From contig CAMDGU010000016.1 in the NCBI GenBank assembly GCA_945897885.1, positions 1 through 56,097 of the forward strand: DNA of 56,097 nucleotides, in the 5' to 3' direction. Shown in pieces: positions 1 through 8,267 of this stretch (its first letter is position 1; each line of letters starts with the position of its first letter). Under the pieces are notes generated by a model. It saw only the letters and a list, made by a program, of their open reading frames with translations. It did no database searches and was not told the origin of the DNA. This DNA comes from Chitinophaga pinensis. GTDB taxonomy: Bacteria; Bacteroidota; Bacteroidia; NS11-12g; UBA9320. The translations under genes and the position numbers were made by a program.

Positions 1-684
1 CTTCTTAAACTAACCTTTGTTGTTTTTTCACTTATTGCAATAACGGCTCTGCATAGCTGCAAACCTGAACCGCCTGACCCTCCTCCGACAGACCTCGGCT
101 TTTTTGGCTTAGGTGAAGCGAAGGATTATGTTTATTTTAAAAAAGGAACATGGTGGGTGTATCAAAATACAAGAACAGGTGAGTATGATACAATCGAAGT
201 ATACACAAGTGTTATAGATACATTAGAACAAGTGAATAAAAAATGGCGATTTACCAATGAAGTTTTTTCTGTTAGAAGTAAAAGTATTACTAATGGATAT
301 AATTATAAACTGATACAAATAGAACAAACTGTTGAAAGTATAGACGAACCTAAAAATTTTATATTACCGACTTTAGAAAGAAGCAACCCTTATGAAGGAG
401 AAATAGAGCCATTTTATTATCCATTTAATTTTAAAGCGTATAAATACTGTTTGGGTGTTAAGGATACAATGATTATTAACAATAAAACATATAATGATGT
501 GGCGGTATTTTATATAAAAAGTAATGGTACTGAGCCATTGCCATTAAAGCATAAACCAGAAAAATATTATTGGGCAAGAAATTACGGGATTGTAAAAAAA
601 GAACTGTTCGATTCAAAATTTTTTGGAGATACTTCAACATTATATCATAGCTGGAAACTTATCAATTCAAACATAATTCAATAA
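1..684 (+). CDS. Lipoprotein of unknown function (5' end cut by window edge)
   Basis: The reading frame is open from the first base to a TAA at 682-684. Comparison with the partial copy at 1003 shows that only about two codons (Met-Lys) are missing. The N-terminus is a lipoprotein signal: a hydrophobic stretch ending in ITALHSC, with the Cys as the lipidated residue, followed by a Pro-rich linker (KPEPPDPPPTD). A globular domain of about 190 residues follows, with the motif GTWWVYQN near residue 50, a phrase common in Bacteroidota surface lipoproteins. No catalytic motif is recognised. A degenerate gene and then a truncated second copy of this gene lie immediately downstream. Function unknown; a surface or periplasmic lipoprotein is the safe call. 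Confidence 0.75.
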   Translation, partial: LLKLTFVVFSLIAITALHSCKPEPPDPPPTDLGFFGLGEAKDYVYFKKGTWWVYQNTRTGEYDTIEVYTSVIDTLEQVNKKWRFTNEVFSVRSKSITNGYNYKLIQIEQTVESIDEPKNFILPTLERSNPYEGEIEPFYYPFNFKAYKYCLGVKDTMIINNKTYNDVAVFYIKSNGTEPLPLKHKPEKYYWARNYGIVKKELFDSKFFGDTSTLYHSWKLINSNIIQ

Positions 685-696
685 ATAATAAAACTT

Positions 697-891
697 ATGA
701 AAAATATAAAGATACTCGTAGTAATATCGCTCATGATAGAGGCCTCTTTTTAAATTGCTCAAACATCTGCAGAAAAGGATAAAGAACTAACTGAAAAGTA
801 TTGGATATATAGAGACCGGTTTAGAAAAAAATTTATAAATATTGGTAAACTTGATGGTCAATCAATCCCTTTTATACAATTTAAAATATGA
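697..891 (+). pseudogene. Small secreted-protein gene broken by an in-frame stop
   Basis: An ATG at 697 starts a signal-peptide-like stretch (MKNIKILVVISLMIEASF), then TAA at 751-753. The same frame continues past it with IAQTSAEKDKELTEKYWIY, exactly where a signal cleavage site and mature N-terminus should lie, until TGA at 889-891. One base change turning a sense codon into TAA would explain it. The open part after the stop is only about 45 codons, so the gene may also be truncated at its 3' end. It lies between the two lipoprotein copies on the same strand. Protein family not recognised. The rest of this gap, 892-1002, shows no further coding signal. Confidence 0.5.
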
Positions 892-1002
892 CATTAATCA
901 TCTTGTCTATATTAAAAGATTGGCTAACATTTGAATAAATATTCTTAATTCTTTAACTTAAAATTCTATCTAACATATTGATTAACTAAACACCTTCGCA
1001 CT

Positions 1003-1200
1003 ATGAAACTACTTAAACTCACGCTTATTATTTTTTCACTTAGTGCAATAACAGCACTGCATAGCTGCAAGCCTGAACCGCCTGACCCACCGCCTACCGA
1101 TTTAGGCTTCTCTGGATTGGGCGAAGCCAAAGATTATGTATATTTTAAAAAAGGAACCTGGTGGGTGTATCAAAATACAAGGACAAAGGAGTATAACTAA
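1003..1200 (+). CDS. Truncated second copy of the lipoprotein at 1-684
   Basis: This 65-codon ORF reproduces the first 63 or so residues of the lipoprotein at 1-684: signal with ITALHSC, the Pro-rich linker and GTWWVYQNTRT. It stops at TAA just after, where the other copy continues for about 165 residues. Most differences between the copies are at synonymous positions, so the duplication is not recent and the protein sequence was conserved for a time. A strong hairpin terminator follows directly. It is either a leftover 5' fragment or a very small lipoprotein still expressed. It would be lipidated on Cys-22, but without the globular domain no function can be proposed. Confidence 0.5.
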   Translation: MKLLKLTLIIFSLSAITALHSCKPEPPDPPPTDLGFSGLGEAKDYVYFKKGTWWVYQNTRTKEYN

Positions 1201-1231
1201 AAAAGGGCTTCAAAATTTTGAAGCCCTTTTT
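1201..1231. terminator. Bidirectional intrinsic terminator
   Basis: A perfect self-complementary hairpin, AAAAGGGCTTC paired with GAAGCCCTTTT around an AAAATTTT centre, is flanked by A-tract and T-tract. It lies between the plus-strand ORF ending at 1200 and the minus-strand gene ending at 1237, so it can stop transcription from both sides. Confidence 0.85.
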
Positions 1232-1236
1232 GATTG

Positions 1237-1614
1237 TTACTCGTGTTTACACAAACCCACTATTTCATGAAAGATATCGTGAAGTTCGGTCAAATCAGCT
1301 TTAATCTCAGCATCGGTTGTACCGGCTTTTATTTTTTTATCCAATTCCTTTGATTCCTTTACCAATTTCTTTAGGACTTTTGAAATTTTCTTTTTGTTAT
1401 AGCCTGCTGGTATAGTTGATTTCTGCCAAGCTACCGCTTTTTGATACATTTCATTGCTTCTTTCACGTATCGGGTTGTAGTTGCCATCTTCCACCGGGTG
1501 AAAGGTTTGAGCCATTACTTTATGAAATTCATCTTTTTCTTTCCATTCAGCCGGAGCTTGTGAAAAACTAAAATTAGCGATAAACAGGGCGATTACAATT
1601 AATATTTTGTTCAT
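1237..1614 (-). CDS. Small secreted alpha-helical protein
   Basis: 125 residues. The first 18 (MNKILIVIALFIANFSFS) form a signal peptide with likely cleavage before QAPAEW. The mature part is about 105 residues, rich in Lys and Glu and predicted helical, with a conserved-looking HPVEDGNYNPIRE stretch near residue 39 and a C-terminus HDIFHEIVGLCKHE that contains several His, one Cys and acidic residues. This could bind a metal or, less likely, a heme, but there is no CxxCH motif. Size and helical make-up recall four-helix periplasmic proteins such as cytochrome c'-like folds; that is only a resemblance. It is transcribed alone, ending at the shared terminator. Function unknown. Confidence 0.7.
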   Translation of the reverse strand: MNKILIVIALFIANFSFSQAPAEWKEKDEFHKVMAQTFHPVEDGNYNPIRERSNEMYQKAVAWQKSTIPAGYNKKKISKVLKKLVKESKELDKKIKAGTTDAEIKADLTELHDIFHEIVGLCKHE

Positions 1615-1750
1615 TTTTTTATTATTTATTTTGTGCTACAAATATGGGCTTAATTTAGTTTTTCAGCAATTTATTGTACTTTAATCGTTAAAAAAAAATG
1701 CCTCAAAAAGGTTTCACATTAAATAGAAAAGGTAAAATCTAAAATAGGAT

Positions 1751-1758
1751 TATCTTTG
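1751..1758 (+). promoter_or_regulatory. -7 promoter element of paaN
   Basis: TATCTTTG fits the Bacteroidota -7 consensus TAnnTTTG. No good TTTG box is seen at the expected upstream distance. Only seven bases separate it from the ATG at 1766, so the transcript would start within a few bases of the start codon. Confidence 0.55.
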
Positions 1759-1765
1759 CCGCCCG

Positions 1766-3415
1766 ATGCAAGTTTTTAGTAAGCATAAAGAATGGATATA
1801 TGAAGTTGTAGAAGCAATTGCCAGTCGCAATTACCAAACAGTTTATTTTGAAAACCCTAAAGAATATGCTGAAGGAGACAAGGAAAAAGGTTTGGCTGCT
1901 TTTTTGGCTATATTTAATCTGGACTTTACCGAACTAAATGTTAAAAGTGAGGTGTGGATTGGTGAAGAGGTTTCACCTTACCTTCAAACCGGCTTAGGAA
2001 TAAGATATCCTTTTGTAGAAGTAGAAAAGCTTATTGAAAATTCACAAAATGGTTGGAAATCTTGGCGCAACGTGGATATAGAAGAAAGAGCCGGATTGCT
2101 TGTGGAAGCATTGGAAAGAATAAAAGCACGTTTTTTTGAATTGGCTTTTGCTACCATGCACACTACCGGACAAGGTTTTGTTATGGCTTTTCAAGCGGCC
2201 GGGCCACATGCCTGCGATAGAGCTTTGGAAGCCATTGCCATGGGTTTTAATGAAACAAAACGATTTCCTGAACAAATGAAATGGGAAAAATGGGTTGGCC
2301 GCGAGGCTATTCCATTGCGCAAAACTTACAAGCCTATTTCTAGGGGAATTAGTTTAGTAATTGGTTGCTCCACGTTTCCAACTTGGAACAGCATGCCGGG
2401 TATTTTTGCAAGTCTTATTACCGGAAATCCTGTAATTGTAAAACCACATCCAAAAGCAGTATTGCCTCTGGCAATGGTTGTTACAGAAATACGAAATGTA
2501 TTAAAAGAAGCCGGCTTAAGTATAGATACCATTCAGCTGGCAGTGGATACTACCACAAATCCTATTACCAAGGAATTGGCTGAACATGCAGCCGTTCAAC
2601 TGATAGATTACACTGGTAACTCAAAGTTTGGTAATTATATTGAAGCATTGCCAAAGAAAACAACCTTTACCGAAAAAGCTGTAGTTAATCCTGTTATTAT
2701 TGATTCAACCAAAGATATTGAGGGATTGGTGAATAATCTGGCGTTCAGTATTTCTTTATACTCAAGGCAAATGTGTACTGCTCCGCAGAATATTTATGTA
2801 CCCGCCTCAGGAATAAAAGTTACCGGTGGCGTGGTTTCATTTCAAGATTTTTGCGACCGTTTGAATAAGGCTTTGGAAGATTTATTGGAAACCAAATGGG
2901 GGCCATCTACATTGGGGTGTATTCAAAATGATGCCACTGCAAAAAAGGTAAGTGACGTATCAATGGCGTTAGGCACATCTGTTGCTGATGCCAAGCCATT
3001 TAAAATGCCTGATTTTGAGGAAGCCCGTACACAATCTTTAAAAGTATTGGCAGTAGATAGTGGTAAACAAGAGGTGTTTCAAAGAGAAATATTTGGACCA
3101 ATGGTATTTATTGTAAAAACAGAAAATACTGAAAGTAGTGTTGAGCTAGCCATGAGAGGTTGCCAAATGTTTGGTGCCATTACGTGTTTGGTCCATTGCA
3201 CTGATTTTATGTTGAGCAAAACTATTGAAGAAACTTTTAACAATGCCTTTGTACCGGTTTCATTCAATTTTACCGGGCAGGTATTTGTAAATCAACACGC
3301 GGCATTTTCTGACTTGCATGTTACCGGGGGCAATGCATCCGGCAATGGCTCGTTTGTTGATCCGGGTTTTATTACCAAACGTTTTGTTTGGGTAGGAAAT
3401 CGTTATATGGCATAG
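1766..3415 (+). CDS. paaN: PaaN-type aldehyde dehydrogenase family protein
   Basis: 549 residues, the usual length for the stand-alone PaaN type of phenylacetate-degradation aldehyde dehydrogenase. PaaN/PaaZ dehydrogenases oxidise the semialdehyde formed on ring opening of oxepin-CoA; this form lacks the C-terminal MaoC hydratase of E. coli PaaZ. The NAD-binding region is seen in the proline-rich GCSTFPTWNSMPG loop and the DYTGNSKFG stretch that matches the family's F/YTGS turn. The catalytic cysteine lies in SRQMCTAPQN near residue 337, and EIFGPMVFIVK near residue 442 is the conserved glutamate loop. The N-terminal FSKHKEW supports the ATG at 1766. No other paa genes are in the window, so the physiological substrate is inferred from the family only. 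Confidence 0.85.
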   Translation: MQVFSKHKEWIYEVVEAIASRNYQTVYFENPKEYAEGDKEKGLAAFLAIFNLDFTELNVKSEVWIGEEVSPYLQTGLGIRYPFVEVEKLIENSQNGWKSWRNVDIEERAGLLVEALERIKARFFELAFATMHTTGQGFVMAFQAAGPHACDRALEAIAMGFNETKRFPEQMKWEKWVGREAIPLRKTYKPISRGISLVIGCSTFPTWNSMPGIFASLITGNPVIVKPHPKAVLPLAMVVTEIRNVLKEAGLSIDTIQLAVDTTTNPITKELAEHAAVQLIDYTGNSKFGNYIEALPKKTTFTEKAVVNPVIIDSTKDIEGLVNNLAFSISLYSRQMCTAPQNIYVPASGIKVTGGVVSFQDFCDRLNKALEDLLETKWGPSTLGCIQNDATAKKVSDVSMALGTSVADAKPFKMPDFEEARTQSLKVLAVDSGKQEVFQREIFGPMVFIVKTENTESSVELAMRGCQMFGAITCLVHCTDFMLSKTIEETFNNAFVPVSFNFTGQVFVNQHAAFSDLHVTGGNASGNGSFVDPGFITKRFVWVGNRYMA

Positions 3416-3422
3416 TAAACTA

Positions 3423-4190
3423 TTGACACACTCGGTTTCACATAATCTTATTTTGCATCTCAATGGGAATGATTTATCAATTATTACCGTAAAAAAAGAT
3501 GGTATGGTTGATAATCTTCAGTTTTACCCATCTATTAACTTGCAAAATTTGAGTAATGTATTGACAGAACTGCCCGAAATTTATTCGGATATGACACTAT
3601 TAGTATCTAAACAGAATTTTATAACAATACCCGAAAATTTTTATGAAGTAGAGTTTTCCGACCTTTTTAAGTTAAACTATAATTTGGCTGATGAAGATAC
3701 TATAGGTTTGGATAAATCTGATTATGGAATAGGAATTGTTTATGCACTAAACAAGGATATTGCCAATTTAATAACAACCAAATTTCCCCGTGTTAAAATA
3801 AGACATGAAGCCAATGTGCTGCTAAAAAAATTGTTTAAGGAGGTTAATTTTAAGCAGCCCAGAATATTAATATCCATTAATAATGATATATTAATACTAA
3901 TGGCGATATCCGATGGAAATTTGATATTGTGCAATTCATATCAAACCAAAACAAACGACGATATTTTTTATTTTGTTCTGCTTGCTTTAGAACAATTAAA
4001 TTTTATACCGGCCGAAACAGAATTGGTTATTTTAGGCGAACCTCCTTCAAGAACCGAAATATTTGAATTGTTTAAAAATTACATACGGGAAATTAATATC
4101 TGGATGGAAGAATTGAAGGTAAGCGATAAAATAGCGAATACCGCATTGCTTTCTAATTCATTTGCCTTACAGGTTTTGATATGCGAATAA
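3423..4190 (+). CDS. DUF3822 family protein
   Basis: 255 residues, a Bacteroidota family almost always placed directly before rsmD, as here. The reading frame can only begin at the TTG at 3423, because the preceding in-frame stop is at 3393 and there is no ATG before the conserved region. The TTG lies seven bases after the paaN stop. The protein has alternating beta and helical segments that resemble an actin-like or ASKHA fold in pattern (for example LILHLNGNDLSIITVKKDG at the N-terminus), but that is inference. There is no signal peptide, so it should be cytoplasmic. Its last 10 bases overlap rsmD, which suggests translational coupling and a role near ribosome assembly or methylation. Biochemical function unknown. 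Confidence 0.75.
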   Translation: MTHSVSHNLILHLNGNDLSIITVKKDGMVDNLQFYPSINLQNLSNVLTELPEIYSDMTLLVSKQNFITIPENFYEVEFSDLFKLNYNLADEDTIGLDKSDYGIGIVYALNKDIANLITTKFPRVKIRHEANVLLKKLFKEVNFKQPRILISINNDILILMAISDGNLILCNSYQTKTNDDIFYFVLLALEQLNFIPAETELVILGEPPSRTEIFELFKNYIREINIWMEELKVSDKIANTALLSNSFALQVLICE

Positions 4191-4714
4191 TAGGAGGGCA
4201 ATACAAAGGGTTTCGTTTTGAGCCACCTTCAAAAATACCTGCCCGGCCAACTACCGATAGAGCCAAAGAATCATTAATAAATATTTTGCTATCGAATTAT
4301 GGGGTAGATGGTAAAAACTGCCTTGACTTATTTAGCGGTACAGGAAATATAGCCTATGAACTTGCATCACAAGGTGCAGAAAGTATTACGGCTGTTGACT
4401 TGAATTTTAGTTCAATAGATTACATTAAGCAAATTTTTAAAGCTTTGGGGTTTGAAAAATTTAAGGTTATAAAAGCGGATGTGTTTAAATGGATAAAGCA
4501 GAATGAAAATTCCAAATTTGATTTAATTTTTGCCGACCCACCCTACGACCACGTTGGAATGTCGCAATTGCCGGAGTTAATTTTTAACCATCATTTATTG
4601 GCTCCCGGCGGGCTTTTAATTGTTGAACACCGCACCTCATTAACCTTTCAAAACGAACACTTGAAAAATTATAGAGATTACGGCCAATCCCGCTTTTCAT
4701 TTTTTGAATACTGA
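4181..4714 (+). CDS. rsmD: 16S rRNA (guanine(966)-N(2))-methyltransferase RsmD
   Basis: 177 residues, typical RsmD length. RsmD methylates N2 of G966 in 16S rRNA of the small subunit, using S-adenosylmethionine. The N-terminal MRIIGGQYKG and RPTTDRAKESLINIL segments are family signatures. The SAM-binding loop is CLDLFSGTGNIAYE (residues about 47-60) and the N6/N2-type catalytic motif is FADPPYDH (about 125-132). It starts inside the end of the DUF3822 gene (10-base overlap), so the two are one transcription unit. The end of the gene overlaps the promoter of the next gene, osmC. Confidence 0.93.
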   Translation: MRIIGGQYKGFRFEPPSKIPARPTTDRAKESLINILLSNYGVDGKNCLDLFSGTGNIAYELASQGAESITAVDLNFSSIDYIKQIFKALGFEKFKVIKADVFKWIKQNENSKFDLIFADPPYDHVGMSQLPELIFNHHLLAPGGLLIVEHRTSLTFQNEHLKNYRDYGQSRFSFFEY

Positions 4715-4734
4715 TAATACAAAGATTACATTTG
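4703..4734 (+). promoter_or_regulatory. Bacteroidota-type promoter of osmC
   Basis: TTTG at 4703-4706, exactly 20 bases, then TACATTTG at 4727-4734. This matches both the -33 box and the -7 element (TAnnTTTG) of the primary sigma factor of this phylum. Transcription would start near 4739, downstream of the TTG at 4704, so the osmC start has to be the ATG at 4770. The promoter overlaps the last codons of rsmD. Confidence 0.8.
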
Positions 4735-4769
4735 CCTCACAATTTCAAAACTATTTAAATAAAATTAAT

Positions 4770-5183
4770 ATGAAAAGACATTCAACAGCTGTGTGGCAAG
4801 GAAGTGGAAAAGAAGGAGGCGGAAACCTAACCACCCAAAGTACCGTATTAAACAAAACAAAGTATTCCTATAGCAGTCGCTTTGAGGAAGGTATAGGAAC
4901 CAATCCTGAGGAACTGATAGCAGCCGCTCATGCAGGTTGTTTTACCATGAAAATGAGTTTTTTGCTGGGTGCCGAAGGGTTTACACCTGAAAACTTGGAG
5001 ACAAAATGCATTATTAACCTTGTAGAGGGAAAAATAGTAAATTCTCACTTGGTTGTAAAAGCTAATGTTGCAGAAATATCGGATGAAAAATTTGCAGAAG
5101 TTTTAAAAAATGCGCAGGAAAATTGTATCATTTCAGCCGTTTTAAATACTGAAATTACAGTAGAATACACCCTTAACAAATAA
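4770..5183 (+). CDS. OsmC family peroxiredoxin
   Basis: 137 residues from the ATG at 4770. A longer frame from TTG 4704 exists, but it would begin upstream of the promoter at 4703-4734, and family members start with sequences such as MKRHSTAVWQGSGKEG. OsmC proteins reduce organic hydroperoxides in the cytoplasm with a pair of reactive cysteines. Both are visible: one in AAAHAGCFTMKM near residue 54 and one in ENCIISAVL near residue 118. The family's Arg and Glu can be placed in SSRFEEGIGTNPEEL. It belongs to the OsmC rather than the Ohr subgroup by these motifs. It has its own promoter and ends at a strong terminator, so it is a single-gene unit, likely stress responsive. Confidence 0.9.
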   Translation: MKRHSTAVWQGSGKEGGGNLTTQSTVLNKTKYSYSSRFEEGIGTNPEELIAAAHAGCFTMKMSFLLGAEGFTPENLETKCIINLVEGKIVNSHLVVKANVAEISDEKFAEVLKNAQENCIISAVLNTEITVEYTLNK

Positions 5184-5213
5184 TGCTTTAAAATTAAAGC
5201 TAAGTTAGAGAAG

Positions 5214-5237
5214 AGCCTGCCATGTGCAGGCTTTTTT
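5214..5237 (+). terminator. Intrinsic terminator after osmC
   Basis: AGCCTGC (5214-5220), loop CATGT, GCAGGCT (5226-5232), followed by a run of T. It lies about 30 bases after the osmC stop. Confidence 0.85.
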
Positions 5238-5347
5238 GTAGGCTTTATTAATTAATTTTATAAAATAGTTTAATGCAGATTTGCTTAACAATAAGATAAC
5301 ATTGGGGAAAAGTAATAATAATAAGCAAGTACAAGCTTTGCAATTGC

Positions 5348-8161
5348 ATGAAAAAAATAAGTTTTTTAATACAAAATACTGGTTTTAAGGTATTTGTAAT
5401 TTGTTCTTTGTTCTCCTTTTCTTCAGGTTTTGCCCTTGCTCAAAGCAAAATAACTGGTAAAATACAAGATAAAAACACTGGAGAAGTTTTAGTTGGTGTT
5501 ACAGTTTCAATAAAGGGAACTACCAACGGAACCTCAACTGATTTAGATGGTAAATATGAGTTAATTGTTGGACCAGGTATCTACACTCTCAATGTAAGAT
5601 ACATCATGTTCAAAGAACTGGTTTTGGAAAATATTAAGGTGATAGCCAATGAGGTTACCTTTCAGGATATTTTAATGGAAGAAACTTCAGCAGAAGGAAA
5701 GGAATTGGGCGGAGCTACGGTAACTGCTGAAGCCAAAAAGGAATCAATGGCCGCCATAAATGTTGAAAGAAAAAATGCAGTAACAGTGAGTGATGGTGTA
5801 TCGAGTGAACAATTCAGAAAAACACCTGACCGCAATGTGTCGGATGTTTTGAAACGTGTATCAGGAACAAGTATTCAAGAAAATAAGTTTGCCATTATAC
5901 GCGGTATGAATGATCGGTATAATGCAGCATGTTTAAATGGTGCCCCACTGCCAAGTACAGAAAGTGACCGTAAGGCTTTTGCGTTTAATATTATTCCTTC
6001 AAACTTAATTGATAACCTTATGATTTATAAAGCACCTGCCCCAGATTTATTAGGTGATTTTGCAGGTGGGGTTATAATGATTAATACCAAAAGTATTCCG
6101 GATGCTAAAACCTCTCAGTTTAATCTTTCTTTAGGAACTCATTCACTTACCACATTTCAACCCTTCTCACATTTCAGAAACTCTAAAACTGATGTGCTTG
6201 GTTTTGATAATGGAACCAGAAGCATGCCTGAAACTAAAAATTATCGTGATGGGCTAGCGAAAGCAGAGTATGTTAATTTTACAAAGAAATTTAATAATGA
6301 CTGGAATATTTACAACAAAACAGCATTGCCAAATGGAAATATGTCATACTCTTGGGGGCGTAGTTTTAAGCATCATCAAAATTCTTTTGGAACATTGGCT
6401 TCCTTCACTTATTCGAATAATAACCGTTACACCGAAGTAAATCAAAAAAAATTCAGATATGATGATAACAACTTGGATCAAGATTTTACGGATAAACAAT
6501 ATACTAACAATGTGGCTTTTGGAGCCCTAGTAAATTTAGCTTATAAGTTTCATAAGAAGCATGTTATTACAGTAAAAAATCTTTTTAATATCAATACCGA
6601 TGACATAACAACTTTAAGAACAGGGATGAGTAGTGGTGAAAATTTATATTTTAACCGTTCTTACAGTAATGTTTATAGCCAAAATAGAATATTATCCTCT
6701 CAAATAACAGGTGACCATTTTCTAAACCCTAAAAAACACAGATTGAATTGGGTTCTTAATGCGGGTAATATTTATCGTGCTATGCCAGACTATCGCATTG
6801 CCTCTTATGCCGGCGAAGGTGAAAATACAGAAAATTACACGTTAGCTGTAAACAATAATCAGTTTTCGGCATCGTCAGGACGGTTCTACTCTAATATGTC
6901 AGAAACTATTTTAAGTGGAACGGCTAACTATATTTTGCCATTCAGATATAAGTTTACAAAAAATGAATTTAAGGCGGGTGTATTTTCACAATTACGTAAA
7001 CGTGATTTTGAATCTAGATACTTTACCTATTTCGGTCCATGGGGAGTTACTGGTACTCCTGATAAAAATCTCGGCGAATCCAACATTAGCGAAAACGGAG
7101 TTTATATGGTAGAGCAAAGTTCACCAGCAAGAGATAATTATTCTGCCGAATCAAAATTAAATGCAGGATATTTAATGATGGATACTCGCTTATTAACAGA
7201 TTTTAGATTGGTTTATGGTGTTAGATATGAAAACTATCACCAACTAATAAATACAGCCGATGGAACAAATTTACCTTTGGTTATAGATTCAACATACAAC
7301 GATTTCCTTCCTTCCTTGAACTTTACTTGGAGCGTAAGTGAAAAAACTAATTTAAGATTATCAGCTGGAAAAACCGTAAACAGACCAGAGTTTAGAGAAT
7401 TGGCATCTTTTCCATTCTTTAATTTTAATCTAAACTCAAATATTGCAGGATATACCAAACTTCAACCAGCCAAAATATGGAACTATGATGCTCGTTGGGA
7501 ATGGTTTCCAACAGCAAAAGAGGTTATTTCGGTAGGGTTCTTTTATAAGAAAATTACGAACCCAATTGAAATGTCAATAGATGTAACACAAGTAGCTATT
7601 AGAACTTTCGGTTATTCTAATCAAAAAAGCGCTGATAATTATGGAATGGAAATGGAATATAGACGATCATTTGATTTCTTAACGAAAGCAACCGGTAAAA
7701 AGGTATTCGAAAATCTAACCTTCTTTACCAACTTATCATTAATAAAATCTAAAATAATTTTTAACGCACTATCATCCACTTTAACTGAAAGACCATTGCA
7801 AGGTCAGTCGCCTTATGTTTTAAATTTAGGCTTACAGTTTAGCGATCCAAAAACAGGATGGGGTGCTAATATCAGTTATAACAAAATAGGTAGACGCATA
7901 GCATTTGTTGGTGCACCAAAATTGGCAAAATACGGTTTGGATATTTATGAAAATCCAAGAACTGTTGTGGATTTACAAATCAGTAAATCTTACAAAAAAT
8001 GGGACTATAAGTTAACTGCCGGAGATTTGTTGGCTCAAAGTTTGGTATTTTATCAAGATATAAATAGTGATAAAAAGTATTCATCAGGTTCAGATAATAC
8101 GATATTTAACTATAAAATGGGACAAACAGTAACGGCTGCCCTTGCCTATAAGTTTAATTAA
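5348..8161 (+). CDS. TonB-dependent outer-membrane receptor
   Basis: 937 residues. Signal peptide 1-31 (ends FSSGFALAQ), then a carboxypeptidase-regulatory-like beta-sandwich at about 33-118 (KITGKIQDKNTGEVLVGVTV), typical of Bacteroidota TonB receptors. The plug domain follows at about 140-250, with RVSGTSIQENKFAIIRGMND, LNGAPLPSTESDRKAF and LLGDFAGGVIMINTKS, and the rest is a 22-strand barrel ending in an aromatic-rich strand (AALAYKFN). The plug belongs to the DRYNxxxLNGAPLPS class rather than the SusC class, and no SusD partner is nearby. The substrate is not evident. The next gene, 106 bases on, is a T9SS-exported beta-helix protein that probably works with it. The last two bases of a weak -7 element lie about seven bases before the ATG (AAGCTTTG, one mismatch). 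Confidence 0.9.
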   Translation: MKKISFLIQNTGFKVFVICSLFSFSSGFALAQSKITGKIQDKNTGEVLVGVTVSIKGTTNGTSTDLDGKYELIVGPGIYTLNVRYIMFKELVLENIKVIANEVTFQDILMEETSAEGKELGGATVTAEAKKESMAAINVERKNAVTVSDGVSSEQFRKTPDRNVSDVLKRVSGTSIQENKFAIIRGMNDRYNAACLNGAPLPSTESDRKAFAFNIIPSNLIDNLMIYKAPAPDLLGDFAGGVIMINTKSIPDAKTSQFNLSLGTHSLTTFQPFSHFRNSKTDVLGFDNGTRSMPETKNYRDGLAKAEYVNFTKKFNNDWNIYNKTALPNGNMSYSWGRSFKHHQNSFGTLASFTYSNNNRYTEVNQKKFRYDDNNLDQDFTDKQYTNNVAFGALVNLAYKFHKKHVITVKNLFNINTDDITTLRTGMSSGENLYFNRSYSNVYSQNRILSSQITGDHFLNPKKHRLNWVLNAGNIYRAMPDYRIASYAGEGENTENYTLAVNNNQFSASSGRFYSNMSETILSGTANYILPFRYKFTKNEFKAGVFSQLRKRDFESRYFTYFGPWGVTGTPDKNLGESNISENGVYMVEQSSPARDNYSAESKLNAGYLMMDTRLLTDFRLVYGVRYENYHQLINTADGTNLPLVIDSTYNDFLPSLNFTWSVSEKTNLRLSAGKTVNRPEFRELASFPFFNFNLNSNIAGYTKLQPAKIWNYDARWEWFPTAKEVISVGFFYKKITNPIEMSIDVTQVAIRTFGYSNQKSADNYGMEMEYRRSFDFLTKATGKKVFENLTFFTNLSLIKSKIIFNALSSTLTERPLQGQSPYVLNLGLQFSDPKTGWGANISYNKIGRRIAFVGAPKLAKYGLDIYENPRTVVDLQISKSYKKWDYKLTAGDLLAQSLVFYQDINSDKKYSSGSDNTIFNYKMGQTVTAALAYKFN

Positions 8162-8267
8162 TGTTACCAAATATCAGGTAGCCTGTTCAGAACTTTACAA
8201 TTACATAACATCGCATTAACAAGACCGTAAAATGGCCCTATTTTCTTTGCAGAATAAAAATTAATAG

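Noticed and set aside
4704-4769. 22-residue N-terminal extension of OsmC from TTG 4704
   Set aside because: It would begin upstream of the clear promoter at 4703-4734 and is absent in the family as I know it.
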